This document shows, piece by piece, positions 24,934 to 34,636 of a DNA stretch of 64,000 nt. The notes below the pieces were generated by a model, which was given only the letters and a program-made list of their open reading frames with translations, was not told the origin of the DNA and did no database searches. Position 1 is the stretch's first letter. Every line of letters begins with the position of its first letter. Both the position numbers and the translations under genes were made by a program. This DNA is from an uncultured Cryomorphaceae bacterium (GTDB lineage Bacteria > Bacteroidota > Bacteroidia > Flavobacteriales > Schleiferiaceae), in assembly GCA_913009655.1 (NCBI GenBank), contig CAJVWI010000010.1, positions 16,097 to 80,096 on the forward strand. Direction: 5' to 3'.

Positions 24934-26271
24934 ATGGATTTTACACTCAAAGCTTTATCTCCCCTGGATGGGCGATATAAAAGACATACTGATGTTCTCT
25001 CGGCTTATTTCTCTGAATTTGGACTAATATCATATAGAGTCAATATTGAGGTAGAATATTTCATAGCTCTATCAGAAACAGGGATCACGAACTTAACGGG
25101 CATTGGGACAAAGGAAAAAAAAATGATTCGAGAAATCGTTCAAAATTTCTCTGAACATGACGCATTGCGAATCAAGAAAATCGAGAAGACAACAAATCAC
25201 GATGTGAAAGCCGTAGAATATTTTTTAAAAGAAAAATTTTCAAGTTTAGGACTTAAATCCCAATCCGAATTTATCCACTTTGGTTTAACGTCTCAGGATA
25301 TTAACAATACTGCCATCCCTCTTTCTTTGAGAGAATTTCACTTCGAACAGTTTATACCAAATATTTCAAATCTGATTGACACCTTAAAAAATCAATCCCA
25401 AGAGTGGTGTGGAATAACTATTTTAGCAAGGACTCATGGTCAAGCTGCGTCCCCAACGCGTTTAGGAAAAGAATGGGAAGTATTTATAGCTCGATTAGAA
25501 GCTCAAATAAATTTAATGAAAACTATTCCTTTTTCATCGAAATTCGGGGGTGCAACAGGAAATTTTAATGCTCATTTTGCAGCATACCCTGATACTGATT
25601 GGCATGATTTTGCAGAAAAATTTTGCTCAAATTTTGGGCTAAGTCGGTCATATCCTACAACTCAAATTGAGCATTATGACAATCTTGCTGCATACTTTGA
25701 CAGTGTCAAGCGAATTAATACGATTCTAATTGATCTTTCTCGGGATATATGGACTTACATCAGCATGGATTATTTTAAACAACAAATTGTTGATGGAGAA
25801 GTTGGTTCCTCCGCAATGCCTCATAAAGTTAATCCGATAGATTTTGAAAATGCTGAGGGCAACCTGGGTATTGCTAATAGTTTTCTTCAGCACTTATCTC
25901 TGAAACTCCCAATATCCAGACTTCAACGAGACCTTACAGATTCAACAGTACTAAGAAACATTGGAGTACCGTTTGGACATGGATTAATTGCAGTGAACAA
26001 TCTCCAAAAAGGATTAAATAAACTTATTGTTAATAAACAGAAAATCAATCAAGACTTAGATAATAATTGGGCAGTTGTAGCAGAAGCAATTCAGACCATC
26101 CTCAGAAGAGAAGGTTACCCAAAACCTTATGAGGCATTAAAAGACTTGACAAGAACAAATAAAGGAATCTCGAAGGAGACTATTTTTAATTTTATTGAGA
26201 CTCTTAATGTTCCACAATTAGTAAAAGATGAATTAAACTTACTCTCCCCACATAATTTTGTTGGACGCTAA
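24934..26271 (+). CDS. purB: Adenylosuccinate lyase
   Basis: Cleaves SAICAR and adenylosuccinate in purine synthesis, a fumarase-superfamily tetramer. The 445 residues contain the family's signatures: THGQAASPT (about 164-172), HDVKAVEY and the lyase signature GSSAMPHKVNPIDFENAEGN (about 290-309). The MPHKVNP loop carries the catalytic Ser-containing region. Length fits the E. coli-like (long) form. Eight bases separate it from the upstream HsdR-N-like gene, and it ends 17 bases from the converging lhgO. Confidence 0.95.
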   Translation: MDFTLKALSPLDGRYKRHTDVLSAYFSEFGLISYRVNIEVEYFIALSETGITNLTGIGTKEKKMIREIVQNFSEHDALRIKKIEKTTNHDVKAVEYFLKEKFSSLGLKSQSEFIHFGLTSQDINNTAIPLSLREFHFEQFIPNISNLIDTLKNQSQEWCGITILARTHGQAASPTRLGKEWEVFIARLEAQINLMKTIPFSSKFGGATGNFNAHFAAYPDTDWHDFAEKFCSNFGLSRSYPTTQIEHYDNLAAYFDSVKRINTILIDLSRDIWTYISMDYFKQQIVDGEVGSSAMPHKVNPIDFENAEGNLGIANSFLQHLSLKLPISRLQRDLTDSTVLRNIGVPFGHGLIAVNNLQKGLNKLIVNKQKINQDLDNNWAVVAEAIQTILRREGYPKPYEALKDLTRTNKGISKETIFNFIETLNVPQLVKDELNLLSPHNFVGR

Positions 26272-26288
26272 TTCAATCTAGAATTTAC

Positions 26289-27485
26289 TCATAAATGAGT
26301 AATGATTTCATCAGCAATAGCCAATGAAGCAGTAGCCGCTGGAGATGGAGCATTTAAAACATGAATACCTATTTTACCTTTTTTTATAACGAAATCGTCA
26401 ACAAGGTTGCCCTTTTTATCCACTGCCTGAGCTCTTATACCAGACCTACCTCGAACCAAATCGGAAGCCTGTAGATCTGGCATTATTTTACGAAGCTCAG
26501 CCAAATATTTATATTTTAAAAATGCCAACTTATACTCCTTGAGCCCAAAACGCCAATTTGAAGTAAATAACTTTCTTGTTCCTTCAAAGCTCAAAGAGCT
26601 CAAAGAATCTCTCAGATTAAATGAGGTTCTATCATAACCCTCGCGAGCAAAAGAAAAAACTGCGTTAGGACCGCACTCCACAGTTCCATCAATCATTCTG
26701 GTGAAATGAACACCTAAAAAAGGAAAATCAGGATTAGGGACGGGGTAAATAAGATTTTTAACCTTAAATCTAGATTTATTTTTCAATTCATAATAATCTC
26801 CTCTGAACGGTACTATCTGTATATCGTCCGAAAGGCCATCCAATTTAGCTAAACGATCACTTTGCAGTCCCGCACAAAAAATTATTTTTTCCGAAAAAAT
26901 AATCTCATCATTTAATAACCTAATAAATGATTTATTTGAAGTAATTCCCATGTCGACAACCTTAGCATTTGTTCTAAAGGAGCCTTTATCTGCGACTGCC
27001 CTAGAAATAAGCCTTTTTGTCATTCCAATATAATCTACTATTCCTGTCTGAGGAACATGGAGCGCTTCTGTAGAATAAATGTATGGCTCCATTTTCTTAA
27101 CTTCTTTTCTATCAACAAAACGAATACCATCTAGACCATTTTCTGAACCTCTTTTTGCTATTAACTCTAATTGTTTTAATTCTAGTTTATTCTTTGGAAC
27201 AACTAATTTTCCACAAATTTCGTGATTAATATTCTCTTCAAAACAAAATTTCAAAAGCTGGTGATATCCGTTTATGCAAGTTTTTGCCTTTAGTGATCCT
27301 GGAGTATAGTATAGTCCTGAATGAATAACACCAGAATTCCTTCCTGTTTGATGAGTTGATGATTGAATTTCTTTTTCAATCACCAATATTTTAGACCTAG
27401 GAAAATTTAGCTTCAATTTATAAGCGGTTGATGCTCCAATAATGCCGCCGCCAACTATCGTGAAATCGTAATTATTATTTCTCAT
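26289..27485 (-). CDS. lhgO: L-2-hydroxyglutarate oxidase/dehydrogenase
   Basis: FAD enzyme of the DAO family that oxidises L-2-hydroxyglutarate back to 2-oxoglutarate, feeding electrons to the respiratory chain or oxygen. The 398-residue protein has the N-terminal FAD motif TIVGGGIIGASTAYKL, the TGRNSGVIHSGLYY block that marks LhgO, a mid-protein VPFRGDYYEL segment, and the C-terminal HVLNAPSPAATASLAIADEI nucleotide loop. It repairs a side product of TCA-linked dehydrogenases. It is a single gene; a TACTTTCA-like box near its start is too weak to list. Confidence 0.93.
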   Translation of the reverse strand: MRNNNYDFTIVGGGIIGASTAYKLKLNFPRSKILVIEKEIQSSTHQTGRNSGVIHSGLYYTPGSLKAKTCINGYHQLLKFCFEENINHEICGKLVVPKNKLELKQLELIAKRGSENGLDGIRFVDRKEVKKMEPYIYSTEALHVPQTGIVDYIGMTKRLISRAVADKGSFRTNAKVVDMGITSNKSFIRLLNDEIIFSEKIIFCAGLQSDRLAKLDGLSDDIQIVPFRGDYYELKNKSRFKVKNLIYPVPNPDFPFLGVHFTRMIDGTVECGPNAVFSFAREGYDRTSFNLRDSLSSLSFEGTRKLFTSNWRFGLKEYKLAFLKYKYLAELRKIMPDLQASDLVRGRSGIRAQAVDKKGNLVDDFVIKKGKIGIHVLNAPSPAATASLAIADEIITHL

Positions 27486-27527
27486 TTATAACGAATATGA
27501 TTAAAATAATAATGAAAGTATACAGAC

Positions 27528-28406
27528 TCAATGAGTAAAGACTCGACTTATATTAAATCCCAAGAATATATCACCTTTGGCCCAACTTCCAGGGTTCTGA
27601 GTTATCCACTCATTATCTGCCATATAACGGCTGTTGGTCAAATGAAACTGAAAAACATGACCACCTGTCTCGATATCAATACCTATACTTAAAGCATTAA
27701 ATGTATTGGATGGCTGTTCCTGCCTTAGCATAATCTCTGAAGTTAATGCCATTCGGTTCGTGAGTTTATATCTTGCCCCTATACCAAGTGCAAACAGATC
27801 ATTATTATCAAGAGCTGTGGGCACTATGTTGTAGTGAACTAGAGTTGGCACAAGTTGCATAGAAATATTCTTGTTAAATTTTCTAGCAATGATTATTTGA
27901 TTAGTGTAAGCTACTCGGTCTAAAAAGTCATGAGGTATATTATCAGAATATGGCGTCGTAAAGATTGTCGCTGAACCGTAATATGCGATTGAGATAGGGA
28001 AGTCTATACATTCTGAACATTTTGATCCCTTTGATTGACGTAACAGTCTGATTTTCGTAAAAAAATCATAAGTCTTTGCCCCTGATGATCGACCAGCTCC
28101 TAAATTTATCCATGATTTTGGAGAGTAACTGTATTCAAAACGAATTTGAGCCATGTCCATGCCGAAAAGATTATACAAGGGTTTATCATTTAAAGCTCCA
28201 AATCTATGTCCAACAATAAATTGACCTATACCTTCACCAGGCAATTCTATTGATTGCATATTTATAACCCTCGTGCCCTTAAACGTAGCAAAAACATATG
28301 ATTTTGAAGGATTTCGATCCATAGCATTTAACTCCGCTAAAAGAGCCTCTTGAGCATTTACATAAAGGGATAAAAAAACAGAGATAAGGATATAAAACTT
28401 ACGCAT
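27528..28406 (-). CDS. DUF5777 family outer-membrane beta-barrel protein
   Basis: 292 residues from the ATG at 28406 (MRKFYILISV). It has a signal peptide ending YVNAQ near residue 19. The mature part carries DUF5777 features: FKGTRVINMQSIE, FIVGHRFG, YNLFGMDMAQIRFEY, LNLGAGRSSGAKTYDFF-like blocks, and an aromatic strand-rich end (GDIFLGFNISRVF). A Cys-x2-Cys pair (SKCSECID) lies in an extracellular-like loop. It is the last gene of the run MFS / cytochrome / YceI / DUF5777, one base after the YceI gene. Function unknown; the cluster with a cytochrome and YceI is recurrent in Bacteroidota. Confidence 0.82.
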   Translation of the reverse strand: MRKFYILISVFLSLYVNAQEALLAELNAMDRNPSKSYVFATFKGTRVINMQSIELPGEGIGQFIVGHRFGALNDKPLYNLFGMDMAQIRFEYSYSPKSWINLGAGRSSGAKTYDFFTKIRLLRQSKGSKCSECIDFPISIAYYGSATIFTTPYSDNIPHDFLDRVAYTNQIIIARKFNKNISMQLVPTLVHYNIVPTALDNNDLFALGIGARYKLTNRMALTSEIMLRQEQPSNTFNALSIGIDIETGGHVFQFHLTNSRYMADNEWITQNPGSWAKGDIFLGFNISRVFTH

Positions 28407-28416
28407 TATGAACAAG

Positions 28417-28959
28417 CTATGGATTTAAAAATTTCGATTCGACGGACACTTTAATTTCTTGCGCAATCTTTGTGAACATTAATTTTGGTATTTTGATTCC
28501 AAAATCTTCACATTTAACAAAAAAATCTGTTTTGAGTATTACAGAAAGATCCTTTTGTATAGTAATATCAATTGGTATTGATACTACCTTCTCTACACCA
28601 TGCATTTTTAATTTTCCTTTTATTGTAACCATATTTTTTCCTGGTATTGAAAAATCAATATCACCGGAAAGACTTCCATTCAAAGTGGCTTTTGGGAATT
28701 TTTCAGACTCCATATAATTCTCATTGAAATGCTCTTGCATTAAGGCATTTTTAAAAGTCAATGATTGAATATTCAAAACATAAGCTATCTCTTTTGTGTC
28801 AATGTTTAAAATAGAGATACCATCATTTAGAGTAGCCTCTATATCTTCAATTGGTGTATATGAATAAATACGTACGTAACTATTTTTACTCAATATCTTC
28901 TGAGCAAACAAACCAGAAAATGATAAAATAAATAGAATTAAAGAAAATGTTTTTTTCAT
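28417..28959 (-). CDS. YceI family periplasmic protein
   Basis: 180 residues, signal peptide (MKKTFSLILFILSFSGLFAQ). The mature protein is a lipocalin-like YceI barrel with the typical blocks SYVRIYSYTPIEDIEATLND, FKNALMQEHFNENYMESEKFPKATL and the final PKLMFTKIA strand. YceI proteins bind isoprenoid or quinone lipids in the periplasm. It is in the run between the cytochrome gene (6 bases upstream) and the DUF5777 barrel (1 base downstream), so it may carry a quinone for that system; this is inference. Confidence 0.88.
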   Translation of the reverse strand: MKKTFSLILFILSFSGLFAQKILSKNSYVRIYSYTPIEDIEATLNDGISILNIDTKEIAYVLNIQSLTFKNALMQEHFNENYMESEKFPKATLNGSLSGDIDFSIPGKNMVTIKGKLKMHGVEKVVSIPIDITIQKDLSVILKTDFFVKCEDFGIKIPKLMFTKIAQEIKVSVESKFLNP

Positions 28960-28965
28960 ATTGCT

Positions 28966-29343
28966 TTAGTTTTCTGGAGCTCCATTAGCAATCCAAATAT
29001 TAATTTGTTCAATTATACAAGAATCCAGTACAGCATTGGGCGGCATTTTCAAAGGATTACTCCTTGCCATATTTACTCGTATTGAAAATGTCTCTTGATC
29101 TACTGATGATTTAACCCCAGAATAAGAACTTAAGTCTAATCCAGCAGAAGGGGATGAGCCTTGGTGGCAACCAACACAAAAATTATTAATAATAGGCGAT
29201 ACATCATCGTTCCATGATACATTACTGAGCTCACAAGAATCTCTATTGTACTTTTCTTCGATATTGTCATAACTACATCCAGTATTTGAGACAATTAAAA
29301 AAATTAAAATGCGGAAAATGTTTTTGTTTGTTAAACGTTTCAT
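28966..29343 (-). CDS. Single-haem cytochrome c-like lipoprotein
   Basis: 125 residues from the second of two tandem ATGs. A lipobox (NTGC) near residue 22 anchors it. The haem-binding motif CVGCH with preceding IINNF sits at about residue 57, and a candidate Met ligand lies in LKMPPNAVLD near 103, so the Met-His pair of a class I cytochrome c is plausible. Upstream, an 18-base tandem duplication repeats the first six residues MKRLTN, so the true start may be either ATG (29361 or 29343). It lies between the UMF1 transporter and YceI genes. Confidence 0.72.
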   Translation of the reverse strand: MKRLTNKNIFRILIFLIVSNTGCSYDNIEEKYNRDSCELSNVSWNDDVSPIINNFCVGCHQGSSPSAGLDLSSYSGVKSSVDQETFSIRVNMARSNPLKMPPNAVLDSCIIEQINIWIANGAPEN

Positions 29344-29362
29344 ATTTGTCAAACGTTTCATT
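29327..29362. repeat. 18-base tandem duplication at the cytochrome start
   Basis: Two adjacent 18-base copies differ at one or two positions and each carries a start codon followed by the same five codons (KRLTN). It looks like a recent slippage or duplication that creates a second start. Confidence 0.8.
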
Positions 29363-30661
29363 CTACGCTAAGTTCTTGCTTGAATAATAAAATTTGTTTA
29401 CACCGAACCATAAAGACATTGCAATTAAAAAAAAGATGGAAAGAACTAATGGTGATAATCTAAGGTCTCCCGTTACCGTTTCTACCCAGCCAACGGCAAC
29501 CATCCCAAGAACAGTAGCAAGTTTTTCAGCAATATCAAAGAAACTAAAATAAGTTACATGCTCACCCTCCAGTGGCAACATCTTTGAAAATGTTGACCGA
29601 CCCAAAGATTGTAACCCTCCCATGACTAGTCCTACTGAAGCTCCGAGAAGATAAAATTGGAGTTCTGAATTTACGAAAAACGCAACTATACAAATGACTA
29701 CCCACAAGGCCGAAGCCAATATTAAACTTCGAATATTTCCAAATTTATAAGAGAGCTTGGCAAAAATCCATGAGCCCAAAATAGCAACAAATTGAATTAG
29801 TAAAATAGTTAATATCAAAGAACTTGAATCTAGTCCAAGAACTTTAGTTCCAAATAAAGAAGCAATAAGAATAACGGTTTGAACTCCTGCAGAAGCAAAG
29901 AAAAAACCTAGTAAAAATCTATTAAGTCCATGGATTTTATTAAATTCTTTTAAAACCAAAAACAAGCGCAGATAACTCTCCCGTATGTATCCTTTATTTT
30001 TTTCCATCAAAACTGAAACACCAGATGGCAAACGAGATAATGCAAATTCACCCCAAAATAGCCACCATATTCCTACAAAAACAAAACTCAACCTTGTGAT
30101 CACGGCAACTTCAATTCCTAACCAATCTGGATTTTGAATAAGTGCTAAAGATGCTATCAAAACTAGAGAGCTACCCAAATATCCCAAAGCAAAACCCCGC
30201 GCACTTAAAGAATCTTGATCCTCTATTTTTGCTATTTCGGGTAAGTAAGAATTATAAAAAACCAAACTCCCACTAAAACATAGTGAGGCTAAATAGGGTG
30301 ATAAAAGACCCCACCACAAAGTGCTTTCAGTAAAAAAAAACATCCCTGCACATGCCATTGAACCACAATAAATAAAAGCACGCATAAATGATTTTTTCTT
30401 ACCTGAGACTTCAGACAAAGCACTTAGGTAAGGAGTTATTATACTAATTGTCAAAAATGCTGCAGCAACCACAAATGTGTATGCCGCAGTAGTAGAAATA
30501 TTACCGCTAAAAAAAGGAAAACTTATCTTTCCGGCGCCATCCATAACTGCAGTGTAATAAATTGGAAAAATTGCAGTACTAATTACAAGGCTGTAAGAAG
30601 AATTTGCCCAGTCATACATTGCCCAACCCCATTGGGTTTTGGAATCACTCGATGTTGCCAT
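29363..30661 (-). CDS. UMF1-family MFS transporter
   Basis: 432-residue membrane transporter with about twelve hydrophobic helices. The N-terminal SKTQWGWAMYDWANSSYSLVI block is the hallmark of the UMF1 family (related to autophagy Atg22-type permeases), and a SARGFALGYLGSSLVLI segment is also conserved. Substrate unknown, probably a small metabolite such as an amino acid or nucleoside. The start is placed at 30661 (MATSSDSK); residues before it look non-coding. It may be cotranscribed with the cytochrome run that follows 19 bases later. Confidence 0.85.
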   Translation of the reverse strand: MATSSDSKTQWGWAMYDWANSSYSLVISTAIFPIYYTAVMDGAGKISFPFFSGNISTTAAYTFVVAAAFLTISIITPYLSALSEVSGKKKSFMRAFIYCGSMACAGMFFFTESTLWWGLLSPYLASLCFSGSLVFYNSYLPEIAKIEDQDSLSARGFALGYLGSSLVLIASLALIQNPDWLGIEVAVITRLSFVFVGIWWLFWGEFALSRLPSGVSVLMEKNKGYIRESYLRLFLVLKEFNKIHGLNRFLLGFFFASAGVQTVILIASLFGTKVLGLDSSSLILTILLIQFVAILGSWIFAKLSYKFGNIRSLILASALWVVICIVAFFVNSELQFYLLGASVGLVMGGLQSLGRSTFSKMLPLEGEHVTYFSFFDIAEKLATVLGMVAVGWVETVTGDLRLSPLVLSIFFLIAMSLWFGVNKFYYSSKNLA

Positions 30662-30824
30662 TAACGGAATTTTGACCAAGGTATAAAAAAGCAAATGACT
30701 AAAACATCAAATATTGGACTTTGTATTTCTTTTTAATCATGAAAAGAACAAGAAATACAAAAATTATGACACTACAAATTAGATCAAAGAATACATGATC
30801 AAGTCAAATAATAAAAAAGCTATT

Positions 30825-33599
30825 TTAGGAACACATTCTCTTACTCGGAGGTGAAAATTTAGTCAAATTAATGCCATCAACAGCATGATGATACTCTTTC
30901 AAGGTTGGTATTCTTCCTAGAATTGCCGAAAGCACAGTTACTGGAGTTGACCCAAGTAATGACTCTCCTTTTTTTCGTTCCGAATCAGCAACTACGCGTC
31001 CTTTAAACAAACGCGTCGACGTGGCCATAACAGTATCCCCTTTTTCAGCTTTTTCCTGATTTCCCATACAAAGATTGCATCCCGGTCTCTCTAGATACAT
31101 CATATTTTTATATTCGGTACGAGCAGTATTTTTCGGTGCATCATCATTGAACTCAAAACCTGAGTATTTAGAGAGAATATCCCAATCCCCTTCCTCTTTG
31201 AGTTCATCAATAATATTATATGTTGGAGCAGCAACTACTAAAGGGGCATTAAATTGAACTAATCCCTTCTGAGCTTCTATATTTTTAAGCATTTGAGAAA
31301 CTATTTTTAAATCACCTTTGTGAACCATACAGGACCCAACAAAGCCAAGATCGATTCGTTTACTTCCCTTATAATAAGATAGAGGTCGTATCGCATCATG
31401 AGTATATCTTTTGGAAACATCCTCATTATGAACATCTGGGTCAGCAATCATGGGTTGCCCTATAATATTCAAATCTACTTCAAACTCGGCATAATACTTG
31501 GCATTAATATCAGGAGTTAGAGCGGGTTTTACGCCTGTTCTAATCTCTTTGATTCTTTTATCTGCTAAATCTATAAGCCCTTGAAGAACTTGAGATTCAT
31601 TATCCATTCCCTTCTTTATCATGATCTCGATTCTTGACTTAGAAATCTCCAGAGATTTAATAAGTGTATCATCTTGAGAAATACAGATAGATGCCTTTGC
31701 TTTCATTTCAGCAGTCCAATCTGTAAATGTGAATGCTTGATCAGCAAGCAAAGTTCCAATATGGACCTCGATAATTCTCCCTTGGAAAACATTTTCATCA
31801 AAATTATCAAGCATTTGAGATTGAGTAGCATGCACAACATCTCTAAAGTCCATATGACTCTGCATTTCCCCTTTAAAAGTAACCTTTACAGATTCAGGAA
31901 TCGGCATACTTGCTTCACCAGTTGCAAGGGCAAGAGCAACAGTTCCTGAGTCCGCACCAAATGCGACACCTTTTGACATTCTTGTATGAGAATCTCCACC
32001 GATAATTATAGCCCAATCATCAATTGTAATATCATTCAAAACTTTATGAATAACATCCGTCATAGGGGAATATATGTTTTTAGGATCACGAGCAGTAATC
32101 AAACCAAAATCGTGCATAAACTTCATTAATCTTGGAATATTTTCTTGAGCCTTACTATCCCAAACTGAAGCTGTATGACATCCAGATTGATATGCACCGT
32201 CAACAATTGGTGAAATTTTAGTGGCTGCCATCATTTCAAGTTCCTGAGAGGTCATTAAGCCTGTTGTGTCCTGAGAACCCACTATATTTACTTCTAACCG
32301 GACATCAGAACCAGCATGTAAAACTCTACTTGAGCTCAATCCAACTGCATTTTTATTAAATATTTTTTCCACAGCAGTCAAACCTTGTCCTTGATTAGAA
32401 ACCTCTTTAGACAAGGCAAATACTTTTGGAGTTTCAATACCAAGAGTTTTTGAGGCAAATGTTTGAAGCTTCTTACCAAAAACAATTGCATATGAACCTC
32501 CCGCTCTCATAAATTCTAATTTCTGAGGCGTGAACGAAGCAGATATATCACAGAGCTCGGTATCCCCATGATACAGCTTCTTATCTTTTGTATTTATGAT
32601 AAGTTCAGTACCCGTTTTAATCGAATAAACCTCTTCTAGTATTGCTTCTCCATCTTTATCTAGTACTGTAGCACCATTGGGATATTTTTTCTTGACCCAA
32701 TTCTTTAGATCAATACCAATCCCACCCGTTACATCTACAGTTGTTAAAAAAATTGGAGAAATACCATTTGTCCCGGCCACTATTGGTGCATAATTTATAA
32801 AAGGTACATAAGGGCTTGCCTGCTTGCCAATCCAGAGTGCCACATTATTGACTCCGGACATTCTTGAAGAACCGACACCCATAGTACCCTTTTCAGCAAT
32901 TAACATTATCCGACTGTTAGGATATTTTTTTTGGAGACGTGTAAGTTCGTTTTGTTTTTCTAGGTTATGCTCAAACATACATTTACCATGCAACTCTCTA
33001 TCTGATCTCGAATGCGCATCACTACCTGGGGATAATAAATCCGTTGATATATCGCCCACTCCAGCAACATAAGTAACAACTTTTATTTTCTCATCTACAT
33101 CTGGAAGCTTAGTGAAAAACTCAGCATTAGCATAACTTTCTAAAACTTCTTTCGCAATATTATTACCACTCTGATATGCTTTCTTTAGACGATTCATATC
33201 TTCATCATAAAGGAAAAATTGAGTTTTCAGGATAGCAGCAGCTTTTTTCTGAATCTCTCTATCTTTCTCAAGAGAAAGATCAATTAAAACCTCAACTGAA
33301 GCCCCCCCCTTCATATGAGATAATAACTTAAAAGCAAATGTGATAGTAATCTCTTCAATAAGATATTTACCAAGAATAATCTCCTTTAAAAAATCAGCTT
33401 TTATCCTAGCTGCACTGGTTGTTCCTGGTAAAACATTATATATAAAAAAATCTATAGATTTTTTCCGCAGAGAACTATTTAAATCTTTTATATATGTTAT
33501 GATATCAAATAATAAGTCCGCACTATCAATTGGCTTAGGTTTAAGCCCTTGGAGACTTCTATCTTCTATATCTTTGCAATAATCTTTATATAAACTCAT
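30825..33599 (-). CDS. acnB: Aconitate hydratase B (AcnB)
   Basis: TCA-cycle enzyme that converts citrate to isocitrate via cis-aconitate; the AcnB form may also dehydrate 2-methylisocitrate. The 924-residue protein has an N-terminal HEAT-like domain (about 1-160), a swivelling domain and then the [4Fe-4S] core. Cluster ligands are near the C-terminus: FVGSCMVHKGDLK and GCNLCMGNQ. GSDSHT-like substrate contacts appear as GGDSHTRMSKGV. AcnB is the sole TCA aconitase in many Flavobacteriia. Upstream the -33/-7 promoter pair is excellent (33671-33700), with a leader of about 66 bases. Confidence 0.96.
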   Translation of the reverse strand: MSLYKDYCKDIEDRSLQGLKPKPIDSADLLFDIITYIKDLNSSLRKKSIDFFIYNVLPGTTSAARIKADFLKEIILGKYLIEEITITFAFKLLSHMKGGASVEVLIDLSLEKDREIQKKAAAILKTQFFLYDEDMNRLKKAYQSGNNIAKEVLESYANAEFFTKLPDVDEKIKVVTYVAGVGDISTDLLSPGSDAHSRSDRELHGKCMFEHNLEKQNELTRLQKKYPNSRIMLIAEKGTMGVGSSRMSGVNNVALWIGKQASPYVPFINYAPIVAGTNGISPIFLTTVDVTGGIGIDLKNWVKKKYPNGATVLDKDGEAILEEVYSIKTGTELIINTKDKKLYHGDTELCDISASFTPQKLEFMRAGGSYAIVFGKKLQTFASKTLGIETPKVFALSKEVSNQGQGLTAVEKIFNKNAVGLSSSRVLHAGSDVRLEVNIVGSQDTTGLMTSQELEMMAATKISPIVDGAYQSGCHTASVWDSKAQENIPRLMKFMHDFGLITARDPKNIYSPMTDVIHKVLNDITIDDWAIIIGGDSHTRMSKGVAFGADSGTVALALATGEASMPIPESVKVTFKGEMQSHMDFRDVVHATQSQMLDNFDENVFQGRIIEVHIGTLLADQAFTFTDWTAEMKAKASICISQDDTLIKSLEISKSRIEIMIKKGMDNESQVLQGLIDLADKRIKEIRTGVKPALTPDINAKYYAEFEVDLNIIGQPMIADPDVHNEDVSKRYTHDAIRPLSYYKGSKRIDLGFVGSCMVHKGDLKIVSQMLKNIEAQKGLVQFNAPLVVAAPTYNIIDELKEEGDWDILSKYSGFEFNDDAPKNTARTEYKNMMYLERPGCNLCMGNQEKAEKGDTVMATSTRLFKGRVVADSERKKGESLLGSTPVTVLSAILGRIPTLKEYHHAVDGINLTKFSPPSKRMCS

Positions 33600-33670
33600 A
33601 AATAGTAATGATATTTAAGAAAACCACATCATTTATTGATAGAAATTATACGGTTTGTTCTTTATTTTAA

Positions 33671-33700
33671 CAAAAATACAAAACATTACTTTATTTCAAA
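33671..33700 (-). promoter_or_regulatory. Promoter of acnB (-33 TTTG and -7 TAnnTTTG)
   Basis: On the minus strand TTTG, an 18-base spacer, and TATTTTTG: both elements of the Bacteroidota sigma-A promoter at typical spacing. The predicted transcript starts near 33665 and leaves a 5' leader of roughly 66 bases, the longest clear leader in the window. Confidence 0.7.
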
Positions 33701-33761
33701 GTAAGTTTAAATCAAAAACACCTCAAACTGACTATTAAAAAGTAGAGTTAAACATTTGAAT

Positions 33762-34583
33762 TTAGTGAATTACGGCTATCCTTTCTAGCCATACTCCATC
33801 GATTGATTCCGAAATAATGGTTATCAAACCACAATCAAAAAGATGAATTGGTAATGACCATTTTTCATCTATCCAGTTACCAGAAACAACCAACTCACCT
33901 ACTGAATTGTATATTGATATGCCTGCTGACGACTTATTTTCAGGGCGAGTAAGAATTAATTTATTTTGAGAAATGAAAGCTTTGTAACCTGATAAATGTT
34001 TCTCTTGCATAGAAATCCATAAATGCCCAGCATCAATAGCACTATCAAGCTCGGATTGATACGCAAAATCCTTTATTATTAGCTTTTCTCCGTTCTCTAT
34101 CTTAATTCTCACCCAACCATAAAGCAGCGAATCATTTTTAGCCAATCTCAACCCAATAAAACCTTCAGTATCCTCTTGCCACTGAGAGTAGGGATCTGAA
34201 ATACTATCAAACCGGTATTCAATTGTCCCATAATAATCTGTTGATGAAATACCCTGCCAAGGATTTGATGAGTAAGAGATACTATCTCCAACATTTAATT
34301 TGTCCGCGTAAAAAAAGAATCCTCTTTGCCTCCCATAAACTCTTGAATTAGATGAGTCAAGTGGGATAATTACTGAATGGTCAATTAATCCTGTCGTTCC
34401 AGTATCACGATACTGAATAAACCTAAAGTCTAATATTGTATCATTATTTAGATCAAGATCAAAATAATCACCATTAAATTCAAGAGTGGTATCAGGAATA
34501 TCGATATAAACATATTGAGCCTGAACTGAAGTCAGTGTCAATAGCGTAACTAACGTAGTAAAATAATTTTTTTTTATTTTCAT
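33762..34583 (-). CDS. Secreted protein of unknown function with probable C-terminal sorting domain
   Basis: 273 residues from MKIKKNYF, with a signal peptide ending SVQAQ near residue 23. The middle contains EF-hand-like DLDLNNDTILDFRF, several Thr/Ser/Asp-rich strands, and YGWVRIKI followed by IKDFAY, a pattern common in Bacteroidota secreted proteins. The last ~70 residues (AGISIYNSVGELVVSGNW ... LERIAVIH) look like a type IX secretion C-terminal domain; this is by pattern. Function unknown. It ends on its own; the start is divergent from the MacB-like permease gene. Confidence 0.65.
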   Translation of the reverse strand: MKIKKNYFTTLVTLLTLTSVQAQYVYIDIPDTTLEFNGDYFDLDLNNDTILDFRFIQYRDTGTTGLIDHSVIIPLDSSNSRVYGRQRGFFFYADKLNVGDSISYSSNPWQGISSTDYYGTIEYRFDSISDPYSQWQEDTEGFIGLRLAKNDSLLYGWVRIKIENGEKLIIKDFAYQSELDSAIDAGHLWISMQEKHLSGYKAFISQNKLILTRPENKSSAGISIYNSVGELVVSGNWIDEKWSLPIHLFDCGLITIISESIDGVWLERIAVIH

Positions 34584-34621
34584 AGTAATGCAAATTTGCA
34601 AAAGTCCTCGCAACCGAGCAC

Positions 34622-34629
34622 TACCTTTA
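34622..34629 (+). promoter_or_regulatory. TAnnTTTG-like promoter of the MacB-like permease gene
   Basis: TACCTTTA, one mismatch from consensus, seven bases before the ATG at 34637; it would produce a near-leaderless mRNA that may run on into the downstream exporter genes. Confidence 0.55.
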
Positions 34630-34636
34630 CCAATAT

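Noticed and set aside
30695..30824. Terminator after acnB
   Set aside because: No stem with a T run could be found; the region is only AT-rich with a weak TACCTTGG-like box for the upstream-facing transporter.
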